Assembly: GCF_051014685.1 (NCBI RefSeq)
Contig: NW_027478765.1
Span: forward strand, 62,001 to 126,000
DNA: 64,000 nt
Source of the DNA: Ptiloglossa arizonensis
Taxonomy: Eukaryota > Arthropoda > Insecta > Hymenoptera > Colletidae
Direction of reading: 5' to 3'
A model generated the notes under the pieces. The model did no database searches, was not told the DNA's origin, and saw only the letters and a program-made list of their open reading frames with translations. Every line of letters begins with the position of its first letter. The stretch's first letter is position 1. The translations under genes and the position numbers were made by a program. Positions 1-10,963 of this stretch are shown piece by piece.

Positions 1-177
1 ACGAACTCGAGAAATTCCTGTTGCATCTGAAAGCAGAAACTCGCCCGATTACCATGGTATGTGTATTTTTGCCCTAGGACATAGTAGTTATTGGTTTCGT
101 GTATCAGACTTACTAAAATTTTGATGGTTTCTCAATCATTCCGTAACTTCAAACTCCCCTATTTCGCGAACGGATTG
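1..177 (+). repeat. Representative family A monomer
   Basis: Family A is defined by TTACCATGGTATG at 49-61 (a CCATGG palindrome), GCCCTAGGACATAG in the middle, then TTTCGTGTATCAG and CTTACTAAAATT. It usually carries GAAAGCAG instead of GAAAGTAG and CCGTAACTTC instead of CCTTAACTTC. It is scattered through all three domain types. This particular copy has CAATCATT, which breaks one base pair of the usual dyad, and CCCCTATTTCGCG; that combination marks the start of D1. Confidence 0.9.
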
Positions 178-354
178 ACGAACTCGAGAAATTCCTGTTG
201 CACCTGACAGCAGAAACTCGCCCGATTACAAAGGTATGTGTACTTTTCCCCTAGGCCATTCCAGTTATTGTTTTCGAGTATCAGACTTGCGAAAATTTTG
301 ATGGTCCTTCAACCATTTCTTAACTTCAAACTCCCATATCTCGCGATAGGATTG
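178..354 (+). repeat. Representative family D monomer
   Basis: Family D combines ACAAAGGTATGTGTAC with TTTTCCCCTAGGCC and ATTCCAGTTATTG, then the common GAGTATCAGACTTGCG. It looks intermediate between C (left part) and B (TTCCAG part), so a recombinant origin is possible. This copy has GGTCCTTCAACCATTTC and CGCGATAGG, a variant that always follows the D1-start A monomer. It is exactly 177 bp. Confidence 0.85.
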
Positions 355-531
355 ACGAACTCGAGAAATTCCTGTTGCATCTGAAAGTAGAAACTCTCCC
401 GATTACAACGCTATGTGTGTTTTTCCCCTAGGCCAATGTAGTTATTTGTTTCGAGTATCAGACTTGCGAAAATTTTGATTGTTTCTCAACCATTCCTTAA
501 CTTCAAACTCTCATATGTCGCGAACGGATTG

Positions 532-708
532 ACGAACTCGAGAAATTCCTGTTGCATCTGAAAGTAGAAACTCGCCCGATTACAAAGGTATGTGTATTTT
601 TCCCCTAGGCCTTTGTAGTTATTGGTTTCGAGTATCACACTTGCGAAAATTTTGATTGCTTCTCAACCATTCCTTAACTTCAAACTCCCATATCTCTCGA
701 ACGGATAG
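532..708 (+). repeat. Representative family C monomer
   Basis: Family C, the most abundant, has ACAAAGGTATGTG, TATTTTTCCCCTAGGCC, TTTGTAGTTATTGG and usually GAAAATTTTGATTG. The T in GATTG breaks the third base pair of the dyad at positions 124-139. Its right end is often CTCTCGAACGGATAG, followed by GAACTCGAAAAATTCCGG at the start of the next monomer. It occurs in D1 and D3, with scattered copies in D2. Confidence 0.88.
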
Positions 709-885
709 ACGAACTCGAGAAATTCCTGTTGCATCTGAAAGTAGAACCTCGCCCGATTACAAAGGTATGTGTATTTTTCCCCTAGGCCTTTGTAGTTATT
801 GGTTTCGAGTATCACACTTGCGAAAATTTTGATTGCTTCTCAACCATTCCTTAACTTCAAACTCCCATATCTCTCGAACGGATAG

Positions 886-1062
886 ACGAACTCGAAAAAT
901 TCAGGTTGCATCTGAAAGTAGAAACTCGCCCGATTACAAAGGTATGTGCATTTTTCCCCAAGGCCATTCCAGTTTTTCGTGTCTAGCATCAGAATTGCGA
1001 AAATTTTGATGGTTTCTCAACCATACCTTAACTTCAAACTCTCATATCTCGCGAACGGATTG
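886..1062 (+). repeat. C/B hybrid monomer, D1 marker
   Basis: The left half is C-type (AAAAATTCAGG, ACAAAGGTATGTGC) and the right half is B-type (CCATTCCAGTTTTTCG, TAGCATCAGAATTGCG). The usual CCTAGG is changed to CCAAGG between them. The same hybrid recurs near 18.63, 31.19, 34.02 and 50.82 kb, always about five or six monomers after a D1-start monomer, so it arose once and was then copied with its neighbours. It is a good single-monomer landmark for the D1 module. Confidence 0.85.
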
Positions 1063-1239
1063 ACGATCTCGAAAAATTCCGGTTGCATCTGAAAGTAGAA
1101 ACTCGCCCGACTACAAAGGTATGTGTATTTTTCCCCTAGGCCTTTGTAGTTATTGGTTTCGAGTATCAGGCTTGCGAAAATTTTGATTGTTTCTCAACCA
1201 TTCCGTAACTTCAAACTCCCATATCTCGCGAACGGATTG

Positions 1240-1416
1240 ACGAACCCGAGAAATTCCTGTTGCGTCTGAAAGTAGAAACTCGCCCGATTACTATGGTGTG
1301 TGTACTTTTCCCCTAGGCCATTCCAGTTTTTCGTTTCTAGCATCAGAATTGCGAAAATTTTGATGGTTTCTCAACCATACCTTAACTTCAAACTCTCATA
1401 TCTCGCGAACGGATTG
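1240..1416 (+). repeat. Representative family B monomer
   Basis: Family B is the most divergent in the middle: TTACTATGGTGTGTGTAC, CCATTCCAGTTTTTCG, then TTTCTAGCATCAGAATTGCG in place of GAGTATCAGACTTGCG. It also has TTGCGTCTG at the left and CCATACCTTAACTTC and CTCTCATATC at the right. It is frequent in D1, present once near the start of each D2 unit (about 10.5, 39.5, 42.9 and 58.3 kb) and absent from D3. It is exactly 177 bp. Confidence 0.9.
1363..1378. repeat. Conserved dyad (6-bp arms, 4-base loop), example
   Basis: ATGGTT, tctc, AACCAT is a perfect inverted repeat at monomer positions 124-139. It is kept when the loop changes to CCTC or CCTT. It is broken by one base in family C monomers (ATTGTT) and in the few ATGATT monomers. 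It could extrude as a small hairpin or be a protein site; a role is inference only. Confidence 0.75.
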
Positions 1417-2448
1417 ACGAACTCGAGAAATTCCTGTTGCATCTGAAAGTAGAATCTCGCCCGATTACAAAGGTATGTGTATTTTTCCCCTAGGCCTTTG
1501 TAGTTATTGGTTTGGGGTATCAGACTTGGGAAATTTTGATTGCTTCTCAACCATTCCTTAACTTCAAACTCCCATATCTCTCGAACGGATAGACGAACTC
1601 GAAAAATTCCGGTTGCATGTGAAAGTAGAAACTCGCCCGATTACAAAGGTATGTGTATTTTTCCCCTAGGCCTTTGTAGTTATTGGTTTCGAGTATCAGA
1701 CTTGCGAGAATTTTGATTGTTCCTCAACCATTCCGTAACTTCAAGCTGCCATATCTCTCGAACGGATAGACGAACTCGAAAAATTCCGGTTGCATCTGAA
1801 AGTAGAAACTCGCCCGACTACAAAGGTATGTGTATTTTTCCCTAGGTCTTTGTAGGTATTGGTTTCGAGTATTAGACTTGCGAAAATTTTGATGGTTCCT
1901 CAACCATTCCTTAACTTCAAACTCCCATATCTCGCGAAAGGATTGACGAACTCGAGAAATTCCTGTTGCATCTGAAAGCAGAAACTCGCCCGATTACCAT
2001 GGTATGTGTATTTTTGCCCTAGGACATAGTAGTTATTGGTTTCGTGTATCAGACTTACTAAAATTTTGATGGTTTCTCAACCATTCCGTAACTTCAAACT
2101 CCCATATTTCGCGAACGGATTGAGGAACTCGAGAAATTCCTGTTGCATCTGACAGCAGAAACTCGCCCGATTACAACGGTATGTGTATTCTTGCCCTAGG
2201 CCATAGTAGTTATTGGTTTCGAGTATCAGACTTGCGAAATTTTGATGGTTTCTCAACCATACCTTAACTTCAAACTCCCATATCTCGCGAACGGATTGAC
2301 GAACTCGAGAAATTCCTGCTGCGTCTGAAAGTAGAAACTCGCCCGATTACTATGGTGTGTGTACTTTTCCCCTAGGCCATTCCAGTTTTTCGTTTCTAGC
2401 ATCAGAATTGCGAAAATTTTGATGGTTTCTCAACCATACCATAACTTC

Positions 2449-5400
2449 AAACTCTCATATCTCGCGAACGGATTGACGAACTCGAAAAATTCCGGTTGCA
2501 TCTGAAAGTAGAAACTCGCCCGATTACAAAGGTATGTGTATTTTTGCCCTAGGCCTTTGTAGTTATTGGTTTCGAGTATCAGACTTGCGAAAATTTTGAT
2601 TGTTTCTCAACCATTCCGTAACTTCAAGCTGCCATATCTCGCGAACGGATTGACGAACTCGAGAAATTCCTGTTGCGTCTGAAAGTAGAAACTCGACCGA
2701 TTACTATGGTTTGTGTACTTCTCCCCTAGGCCATTCCATTTTTTCGTTTCTAGCATCAGAATTGCGAAAATTTTGATGGTTTCTCAACCATACCTTAACT
2801 TCAAACTCTGATATCTCGCGAACGGATTGACGAACTCGAGAAATTCCTGTTGCATCTTAAAGTAGAAACTCGCCCGATTACAAAGGTATGTGTACTTTTC
2901 CCCTAGGCCTTTGTAGTTATTGGTTTCGAGTATCAGACTTGCGAAAATTTTGATTGCTTCTCAACCATTCCTAAACTTCAAACTCCCATATCTCTCGAAC
3001 GGATAGACGAACTCGAAAATTCCGGTTGCATCTGAAAGTAGAAACTCGCCCGATTACAAAGGTATGTGTATTTTTCCCCTAGGCCTTTGTACTTATTGGT
3101 TTCGAGTATCAGAATTGCGAAAATTTTGATTGTTCCTCAACCATTCCGTAACTTCAAGCTGCCATATCTCTCGAACGGATAGACGAACTCGAAAAATTCC
3201 GGTTGCATCTGAAAGTAGAAACTCGCCCGACTACAAAGGTATGTGTATTTTTCCCTAGGCCTTTGTAGGTATTGGTTTCGAGTATCAGACTTGCGAAAAT
3301 TTTGATGGTTCCTCAACCATTCCTTAACTTCAAACTCCCATATCTCGCGAAAGGATTGACGAACTCGAGAAATTCCTGTTGCATCTGAAAGCAGAAACTC
3401 GCCCGATTACCATGGTATGTATATTTTTGCCCTAGGACATAGTAGTTATTGGTTTCGTGTATCAGACTTACTAAAATTTTGATGGTTTCTCAACCATTCC
3501 GTAACTTCAAACTCCCATATCTCGCGAACGGATTGACGAACTCGAGAAATTCCTGTTGCGTCTGAAAGTAGAAACTCGCTCGATTACTATGGTGTGTCTA
3601 CTTTTCCCCTAGGCCATTCCAGTTTTTCGTTTCTAGCATCAGAATTGCGAAAATTTTGATGGTTTCTCAACCATACCTTAACTTCAAACTCTCATATCTC
3701 GCGAACGGATTGACGAACTCGAAAAATTCCGGTTGCATCTGAAAGTAGAAACTCGCCCGATTACAAAGGTATGTGTATTTTTGCCCTAGGCCTTTGTAGT
3801 TATTGGTTTCGAGTATCAGACTTGCGAAAATTTTGATTGTTTCTCAAACCATTCCGTAACTTCAAGCTGCCATATCTCGCGAACGGATTGACGAACTCGA
3901 GAAATTCCTGTTGCGTCTGAAAGTAGAACCTCGCCCGATTACTATGGTGTGTGTACTTTTCCCCTAGGCCGTTCCAGTTTTTCGTTTCTAGCATCAGAAT
4001 TGCGAAAATTTTGATGGTTTCTCAACCATACCTTAACTTCAAACTCTCATATCTCGCGAACGGATTGACGAACTCGAGAAATTCCTGTTGCATCTTAAAG
4101 TAGAAACTCGCCCGATTACAAAGGTATGTGTATTTTTCCCCTAGGCCTTTGTAGTTATTGGTTTCGAGTATCAGACTTGCGAAAATTTTGATGGTTCCTC
4201 AACCATTCCTTAACTTCAAACTCCCATATCTCGCGAACGGATTGACGAACTCGAGAAATTCCTGTTGCATCTGAAAGCAGAAACTCGCCCGATTACCATG
4301 GTATGTGTATTTTTGCCCTAGGACATAGTAGTTATTGGTTTCGTGTATCAGACTTACTAAAATTTTGATGGTTTCTCAACCATTCCGTAACTTCAAACTC
4401 CCATATCTCGCGAACGGATTGACGAACTCGAGAAATTCCTGTTGCGTCTGAAAGTAGAAACTCGCCCGATTACTATGGTGTGTGTAGTTTTCCCCTAGGC
4501 CATTCCAGTTTTTCGTTTCGAGTATCAGACTTGCGAAAATTTTGATTGTTTCTCAACCATTCCTTAACTTCGAACTCCCATATCTCACGAACGGATAGAC
4601 GAACTCGAAAAATTCCGGTTGCATCTGAAAGTAGAAACTCGCCCGATTACAAAGGTATGTGTATTTTTCCCCTAGGCCTTTGTAGTTATTGGTTTCGAGT
4701 ATCAGACTTGCGAAAATTTTGATGGTTTCTCAACCATTCCGTAACTTCAAACTCCCATATCTCGCGAAAGGATTGACGAACTCGAGAAATTCCTGTTGCA
4801 TCTGAAAGCAGAAACTCGCCCAAATACAAAGGTATGTGTACTTTTCCCCTAGGCCATTCCAGTTATTTGTTTCGAGTATCAGACTTGCGAAAATTTTGAT
4901 GGTTCCTCAACCATTCCTTAACTTCAAACTCCCATATCTCGCGAAAGGATTTACGAACTCGAGAAATTCCTGTTGCATCTGAAAGTAGAAACTCGCCCGA
5001 TTACAAAGGTATGTGTAATTTTCCCCTAGGCCATTCCAGTTATTGGTTTCGAGTATCAGACTTGCGAAAATTTTGATGGTTCCTCAACCATTCCTTAACT
5101 TCAAACTCCCATATCTCGCGGAAGGATTGACGAACTCGAGAAATTCCTGTTGCATCTGAAAGCAGAAACTCGCCCGATTACCATGGTATGTGTATTTTTG
5201 CCCTAGGACATAGTAGTTATTGGTTTCGTGTATCAGACTTACTAAAATTTTGATGGTTTCTCAACCATTCCGTAACTTCAAACTCCCCTATTTCGCGAAC
5301 GGATTGACGAACTCGAGAAATTCCTGTTGCATCAGACAGCAGAAACTCGCCCGATTACAACGGTATGTGTATTTTTGCCCTAGGCCATAGTAGTTATTGG

Positions 5401-8400
5401 TTTCGAGTATCAGACTTGCGAAATTTTGATGGTTTCTCAACCATAGCTTAACTTCAAACTCCCATATCTCGCGAACGGATTGACGAACTCGAGAAATTCC
5501 TGTTGCGTCTGAAAGTAGAAACTCGCCCGATTACTATGGTGTGTGTACTTTTCCCCTAGGCCATTCCAGTTTTTCGTTTCTAGCATCAGAATTGCGAAAA
5601 TTTTGATGGTTTCTCAACCATACCTTAACTTTAAACTCTCATATCTCGCGAACGGATTGACGAACTCGTAAAATTCCGGTTGCATCTGAAAGTAGAAACT
5701 CGCCCGATTACAAAGGTATGTGTATTTTTGCCCTAGGCCTTTGTAGTTATTGGTTTCGAGTATCAGACTTGCGAAAATTTTGATTGTTTCTCAACCATTC
5801 CGTAACTTCAAGCTGCCATATCTCGCGAACGGATTGACGAACTCGAGAAATTCCTGTTGCGTCTGAAAGTAGAAACTCGACCGATTACTCTGGTTTGTGT
5901 ACTTCTCCCCTAGGCCATTCCATTTTTTCGTTTCTAGCATCAGAATTGCGAAAATTTTGATGGTTTCTCAACCATACCTTAACTTCAAACTCTGATATCT
6001 CGCGAACGGATTGACGAACTCGAGAAATTCCTGTTGCATCTTAAAGTAGAAACTCGCCCGATTACAAAGGTATGTGTACTTTTCCCCTAGGCCTTTGTAG
6101 TTATTGGTTTCGAGTATCAGACTTGCGAAAATTTTGATTGCTTCTCAACCATTCCTAAACTTCAAACTCCCATATCTCTCGAACGGATAGACGAACTCGA
6201 AAATTCCGGTTGCATCTGAAAGTAGAAACTCGCCCGATTACAAAGGTATGTGTATTTTTCCCCTAGGCCTTTGTAGTTATTGGTTTCGAGTATCAGAATT
6301 GCGAAAATTTTGATTGTTCCTCAACCATTCCGTAACTTCAAGCTGCCATATCTCTCGAACGGATAGACGAACTCGAAAAATTCCGGTTGCATCTGAAAGT
6401 AGAAACTCGCCCGACTACAAAGGTATGTGTATTTTTCCCTAGGCCTTTGTAGGTATTGGTTTCGAGTATCAGACTTGCGAAAATTTTGATGGTTCCTCAA
6501 CCATTCCTTAACTTCAAACTCCCATATCTCGCGAAAGGATTGACGAACTCGAGAAATTCCTGTTGCGTCTGAAAGTAGAAACTCGCTCGATTACTATGGT
6601 GTGTCTACTTTTCCCCTAGGCCATTCCAGTTTTTCGTTTCTAGCATCAGAATTGCGAAAATTTTGATGGTTTCTCAACCATACCTTAACTTCAAACTCTC
6701 ATATCTCGCGAACGGATTGACGAACTCGAAAAATTCCGGTTGCATCTGAAAGTAGAAACTCGCCCGATTACAAAGGTATGTGTATTTTTGCCCTAGGCCT
6801 TTGTAGTTATTGGTTTCGAGTATCAGACTTGCGAAAATTTTGATTGTTTCTCAACCATTCCGTAACTTCAAGCTGCCATATCTCGCGAACGGATTGACGA
6901 ACTCGAGAAATTCCTGTTGCGTCTGAAAGTAGAACCTCGCCCGATTACTATGGTGTGTGTACTTTTCCCCTAGGCCGTTCCAGTTTTTCGTTTCTAGCAT
7001 CAGAATTGCGAAAATTTTGATGGTTTCTCAACCATACCTTAACTTCAAACTCTCATATCTCGCGAACGGATTGACGAACTCGAGAAATTCCTGTTGCATC
7101 TTAAAGTAGAAACTCGCCCGATTACAAAGGTATGTGTATTTTTCCCCTAGGCCTTTGTAGTTATTGGTTTCGAGTATCAGACTTGCGAAAATTTTGATGG
7201 TTCCTCAACCATTCCTTAACTTCAAACTCCCATATCTCGCGAACGGATTGACGAACTCGAGAAATTCCTGTTGCATCTGAAAGCAGAAACTCGCCCGATT
7301 ACCATGGTATGTGTATTTTTGCCCTAGGACATAGTAGTTATTGGTTTCGTGTATCAGACTTACTAAAATTTTGATGGTTTCTCAACCATTCCGTAACTTC
7401 AAACTCCCATATCTCGCGAACGGATTGACGAACTCGAGAAATTCCTGTTGCGTCTGAAAGTAGAAACTCGCCCGATTACTATGGTGTGTGTAGTTTTCCC
7501 CTAGGCCATTCCAGTTTTTCGTTTCGAGTATCAGACTTGCGAAAATTTTGATTGTTTCTCAACCATTCCTTAACTTCGAACTCCCATATCTCACGAACGG
7601 ATAGACGAACTCGAAAAATTCCGGTTGCATCTGAAAGTAGAAACTCGCCCGATTACAAAGGTATGTGTATTTTTCCCCTAGGCCTTTGTAGTTATTGGTT
7701 TCGAGTATCAGACTTGCGAAAATTTTGATGGTTTCTCAACCATTCCGTAACTTCAAACTCCCATATCTCGCGAAAGGATTGACGAACTCGAGAAATTCCT
7801 GTTGCATCTGAAAGCAGAAACTCGCCCAAATACAAAGGTATGTGTACTTTTCCCCTAGGCCATTCCAGTTATTGGTTTCGAGTATCAGACTTGCGAAAAT
7901 TTTGATTGTTTCTCAACCATTCCTTAACTTCAAACTCCCATATCTCTCGAACGGATAGACGAACTCGAAAAATTCCGGTTGCATCTGAAAGTAGAAACTC
8001 GCCCGACTACAAAGGTATGTGTATTTTTCCCGTAGGCCATTGTAGTTATTTGTTTCGAGTATCAGACTTGCGAAAATTTTGATGGTTCCTCAACCATTCC
8101 TTAACTTCAAACTCCCATATCTCGCGAAAGGATTTACGAACTCGAGAAATTCCTGTTGCATCTGAAAGTAGAAACTCGCCCGATTACAAAGGTATGTGTA
8201 ATTTTCCCCTAGGCCATTCCAGTTATTGGTTTCGAGTATCAGACTTGCGAAAATTTTGATGGTTCCTCAACCATTCCTTAACTTCAAACTCCCATATCTC
8301 GCGGAAGGATTGACGAACTCGAGAAATTCCTGTTGCATCTGAAAGCAGAAACTCGCCCGATTACCATGGTATGTGTATTTTTGCCCTAGGACATAGTAGT

Positions 8401-8851
8401 TATTGGTTTCGTGTATCAGACTTACTAAAATTTTGATGGTTTCTCAACCATTCCGTAACTTCAAACTCCCCTATTTCGCGAACGGATTGACGAACTCGAG
8501 AAATTCCTGTTGCATCAGACAGCAGAAACTCGCCCGATTACAACGGTATGTGTATTTTTGCCCTAGGCCATAGTAGTTATTGGTTTCGAGTATCAGACTT
8601 GCGAAATTTTGATGGTTTCTCAACCATAGCTTAACTTCAAACTCCCATATCTCGCGAACGGATTGACGAACTCGAGAAATTCCTGTTGCGTCTGAAAGTA
8701 GAAACTCGCCCGATTACTATGGTGTGTGTACTTTTCCCCTAGGCCATTCCAGTTTTTCGTTTCTAGCATCAGAATTGCGAAAATTTTGATGGTTTCTCAA
8801 CCATACCTTAACTTTAAACTCTCATATCTCGCGAACGGATTGACGAACTCG
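2449..8851 (+). repeat. Tandem duplication of about 3,184 bp (18 monomers)
   Basis: The segment from 2449 to about 5668 is repeated from 5633 to about 8851 at an offset of 3,184. Rare variants are shared, such as AACTCTGATATC (near 2806 and 5990), GGTTTGTGTACTTC and GCCCAAATAC (near 4818 and 7824). In the middle the offset becomes 3,006, because the second copy lacks one A monomer near 6.54 kb and the first copy has one extra base near 3.85 kb. It then returns to about 3,184 because the second copy has one more monomer near 7.9 kb. Point differences are few, for example near 2485/5669 and 3091/6275. Confidence 0.85.
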
Positions 8852-9969
8852 AGAAATTCCTGTTGCATCTGAAAGTAGAAACTCGCCCGATTACAAAGGT
8901 ATGTGTATTTTTCCCCTAGGCCTTTGTTGTTATTGGTTTCGAGTATCAGACTTGCGAAAATTTTGATTGTTTCTCAACCATTCCTTAACTTCAAACTCCC
9001 ATATCTCTCGAACGGATAGACGAACTCGAAAAGTTCCGGTTGCATCTGAAAGTAGAAACTCGCCCGATTACAAAGGTATGTGTATTTTTCCCCTAGGCCA
9101 TTCCAGTTATTGGTTTCGAGTATCAGACTTGCGAAAATTTTGATGGTTCCTCAACCATTCCTTAACTTCAAACTCCCATATCTCGCGGAAGGATTGACGA
9201 ACTCGAGAAATTCCTGTTGCATCTGAAAGCAGAAACTCGCCCGATTACCATGGTATGTGTATTTTTGCCCTAGGACATAGTAGTTATTGGTTTCGTGTAT
9301 CAGACTTACTAAAATTTTGATGGTTTCTCAACCATTCCGTAACTTCAAACTCCCCTATTTCGCGAACGGATTGACGAACTCGAGAAATTCCTGTTGCATC
9401 AGACAGCAGAAACTCGCCCGATTACAACGGTATGTGTATTTTTGCCCTAGGCCATAGTAGTTATTGGTTTCGAGTATCAGACTTGCGAAATTTTGATGGT
9501 TTCTCAACCATAGCTTAACTTCAAACTCCCATATCTCGCGAACGGATTGACGAACTCGAGAAATTCCTGTTGCGTCTGAAAGTAGAAACTCGCCCGATTA
9601 CTATGGTGTGTGTACTTTTCCCCTAGGCCATTCCAGTTTTTCGTTTCTAGCATCAGAATTGCGAAAATTTTGATGGTTTCTCAACCATACCTTAACTTTA
9701 AACTCTCATATCTCGCGAACGGATTGACGAACTCGAGAAATTCCTGTTGCATCTGAAAGTAGAAACTCGCCCGATTACAAAGGTATGTGTATTTTTCCCC
9801 TAGGCCTTTGTTGTTATTGGTTTCGAGTATCAGACTTGCGAAAATTTTGATTGTTTCTCAACCATTCCTTAACTTCAAACTCCCATATCTCTCGAACGGA
9901 TAGACGAACTCGAAAAGTTCCGGTTGCATCTGAAAGTAGAAACTCGCCCGATTACAAAGGTATGTGTAT
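8202..9969 (+). repeat. Perfect 884-bp tandem duplication (5 monomers)
   Basis: Copies 8202-9085 and 9086-9969 appear identical by eye. Each holds a D-like, an A, an E-like, a B and a C monomer, the C with the rare TTTGTTGTTATT variant. The length is five monomers minus one base because one member has GCGAAATTTTG. The left edge is marked by GTAATTTTCCCC against GTATTTTTCCCC. The junction therefore lies inside a monomer and joins equivalent positions, as expected from in-register unequal exchange. Confidence 0.88.
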
Positions 9970-10786
9970 TTTTCCCTAGGCCTTTGTAGTTATTGGTTTC
10001 GAGTATCAGACTTGCGAAAATTTTGATTGTTTCTCAACCATTCCTTAACTTCAAGCTCCCATATCTCTCGAACGGATAGACGAACACGAAAAATCCGGTT
10101 GCATCTGAAAGTAGAAACTCTCCCGATTACAAAGGTATGTGTATTTTTCCCCTAGGCCTTTGTAGTTATTTGTTTCGAGTATAAGACTTGCGAATATTTT
10201 GATTGTTTCTCAACCATTCCTTAACTTCAAACTCCCATACCTCGCGAAAGGATTGACGAACTCGAGAAATTCCTGTTGCGTCTGAAAGCAGAAACTCGCC
10301 CGATTACCATAGTATGTGTATTTTTGCCCTAGGACATAGTAGTTACTGGTTTCGTGTATCAGACTTACTAAAATTTTGATGGTTTCTCAACCATTCCGTA
10401 ACTTCAAGCTGCCATATCTCGCGAACGGATTGACGAACTCGAGAAATTCCTGCTGCGTCTGAAAGTAGAAACTCGCCCGATTACTATGGTGTGTGTACTT
10501 TTCCCCTAGGCCATTCCAGTTTTTCGTTTCTAGCATCAGAATTGCGAAAATTTTGATGGTTTCTCAACCATACCTTAACTTCAAACTCTCACATCTCGCG
10601 AACGGATTGACGACCTCGAGAAATTCCTGTTGCATCTTAAAGTAGAAACTCGCCCGATTACAAAGGTATGTGTATTTTTCCCCTAGGCCTTTGTAGTTAT
10701 TGGTTTCGAGTATCAGACTTGCGAAAATTTTGATGGTTTCTCAACCATTCCTTAACTTCAAACTCCCATATCTCGCGAACGGATTG

Positions 10787-10963
10787 ACGAACTCGAGAAA
10801 TTCCTTTTGCATCTGAAAGTAGAAACTCGCCCGAATACAACGGTATGTGTATCTTTGCCCTAGGCAATAGAAGTTATTGGTTTCGAGTATCAGACTTGCG
10901 AAAACTTTGATGGTTTCTCAACCATTCCGTAACTTCAAACTCCCATATTTCGCGAACGGATTG
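10787..10963 (+). repeat. Representative family E monomer
   Basis: Family E has CCCGAATACAACGGTATGTG, ATCTTTGCCCTAGGCAATAG and AAGTTATTGG; relatives have GGCCATAGTAG or GGCAATTGTAG. It is commonest in D2. This copy has GCGAAAACTTTG, which breaks the usual AAAATTTT tract. It is exactly 177 bp. Confidence 0.85.

Larger units (their letters stand above)
1..10255 (+). repeat. D1 domain, first copy (about 58 monomers)
   Basis: This stretch is a mixture of A, B, C and D family monomers. It opens with an A monomer carrying the rare combination CAATCATTCCG plus CCCCTATTTCGCG, which recurs at 17686, 28296, 30419, 33249 and 49870. B monomers (GCATCAGAATTGCG) are frequent, and the D2 markers are absent. 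It contains an approximately 3.18-kb tandem duplication (2449-8851) and an 884-bp one (8202-9969). The length, 10,255 bp, is 58 monomers minus 11 bases. The left boundary is simply the window start, so the domain may extend further left. It contains no gene. Confidence 0.8.

Noticed and set aside
1..177. CTCGAG, CCTAGG, TCGCGA and CCATGG palindromes as operator sites
   Set aside because: They are repeated because the monomer is repeated, and several families lack one or more of them. Nothing links them to a regulator; they are useful only as restriction landmarks.
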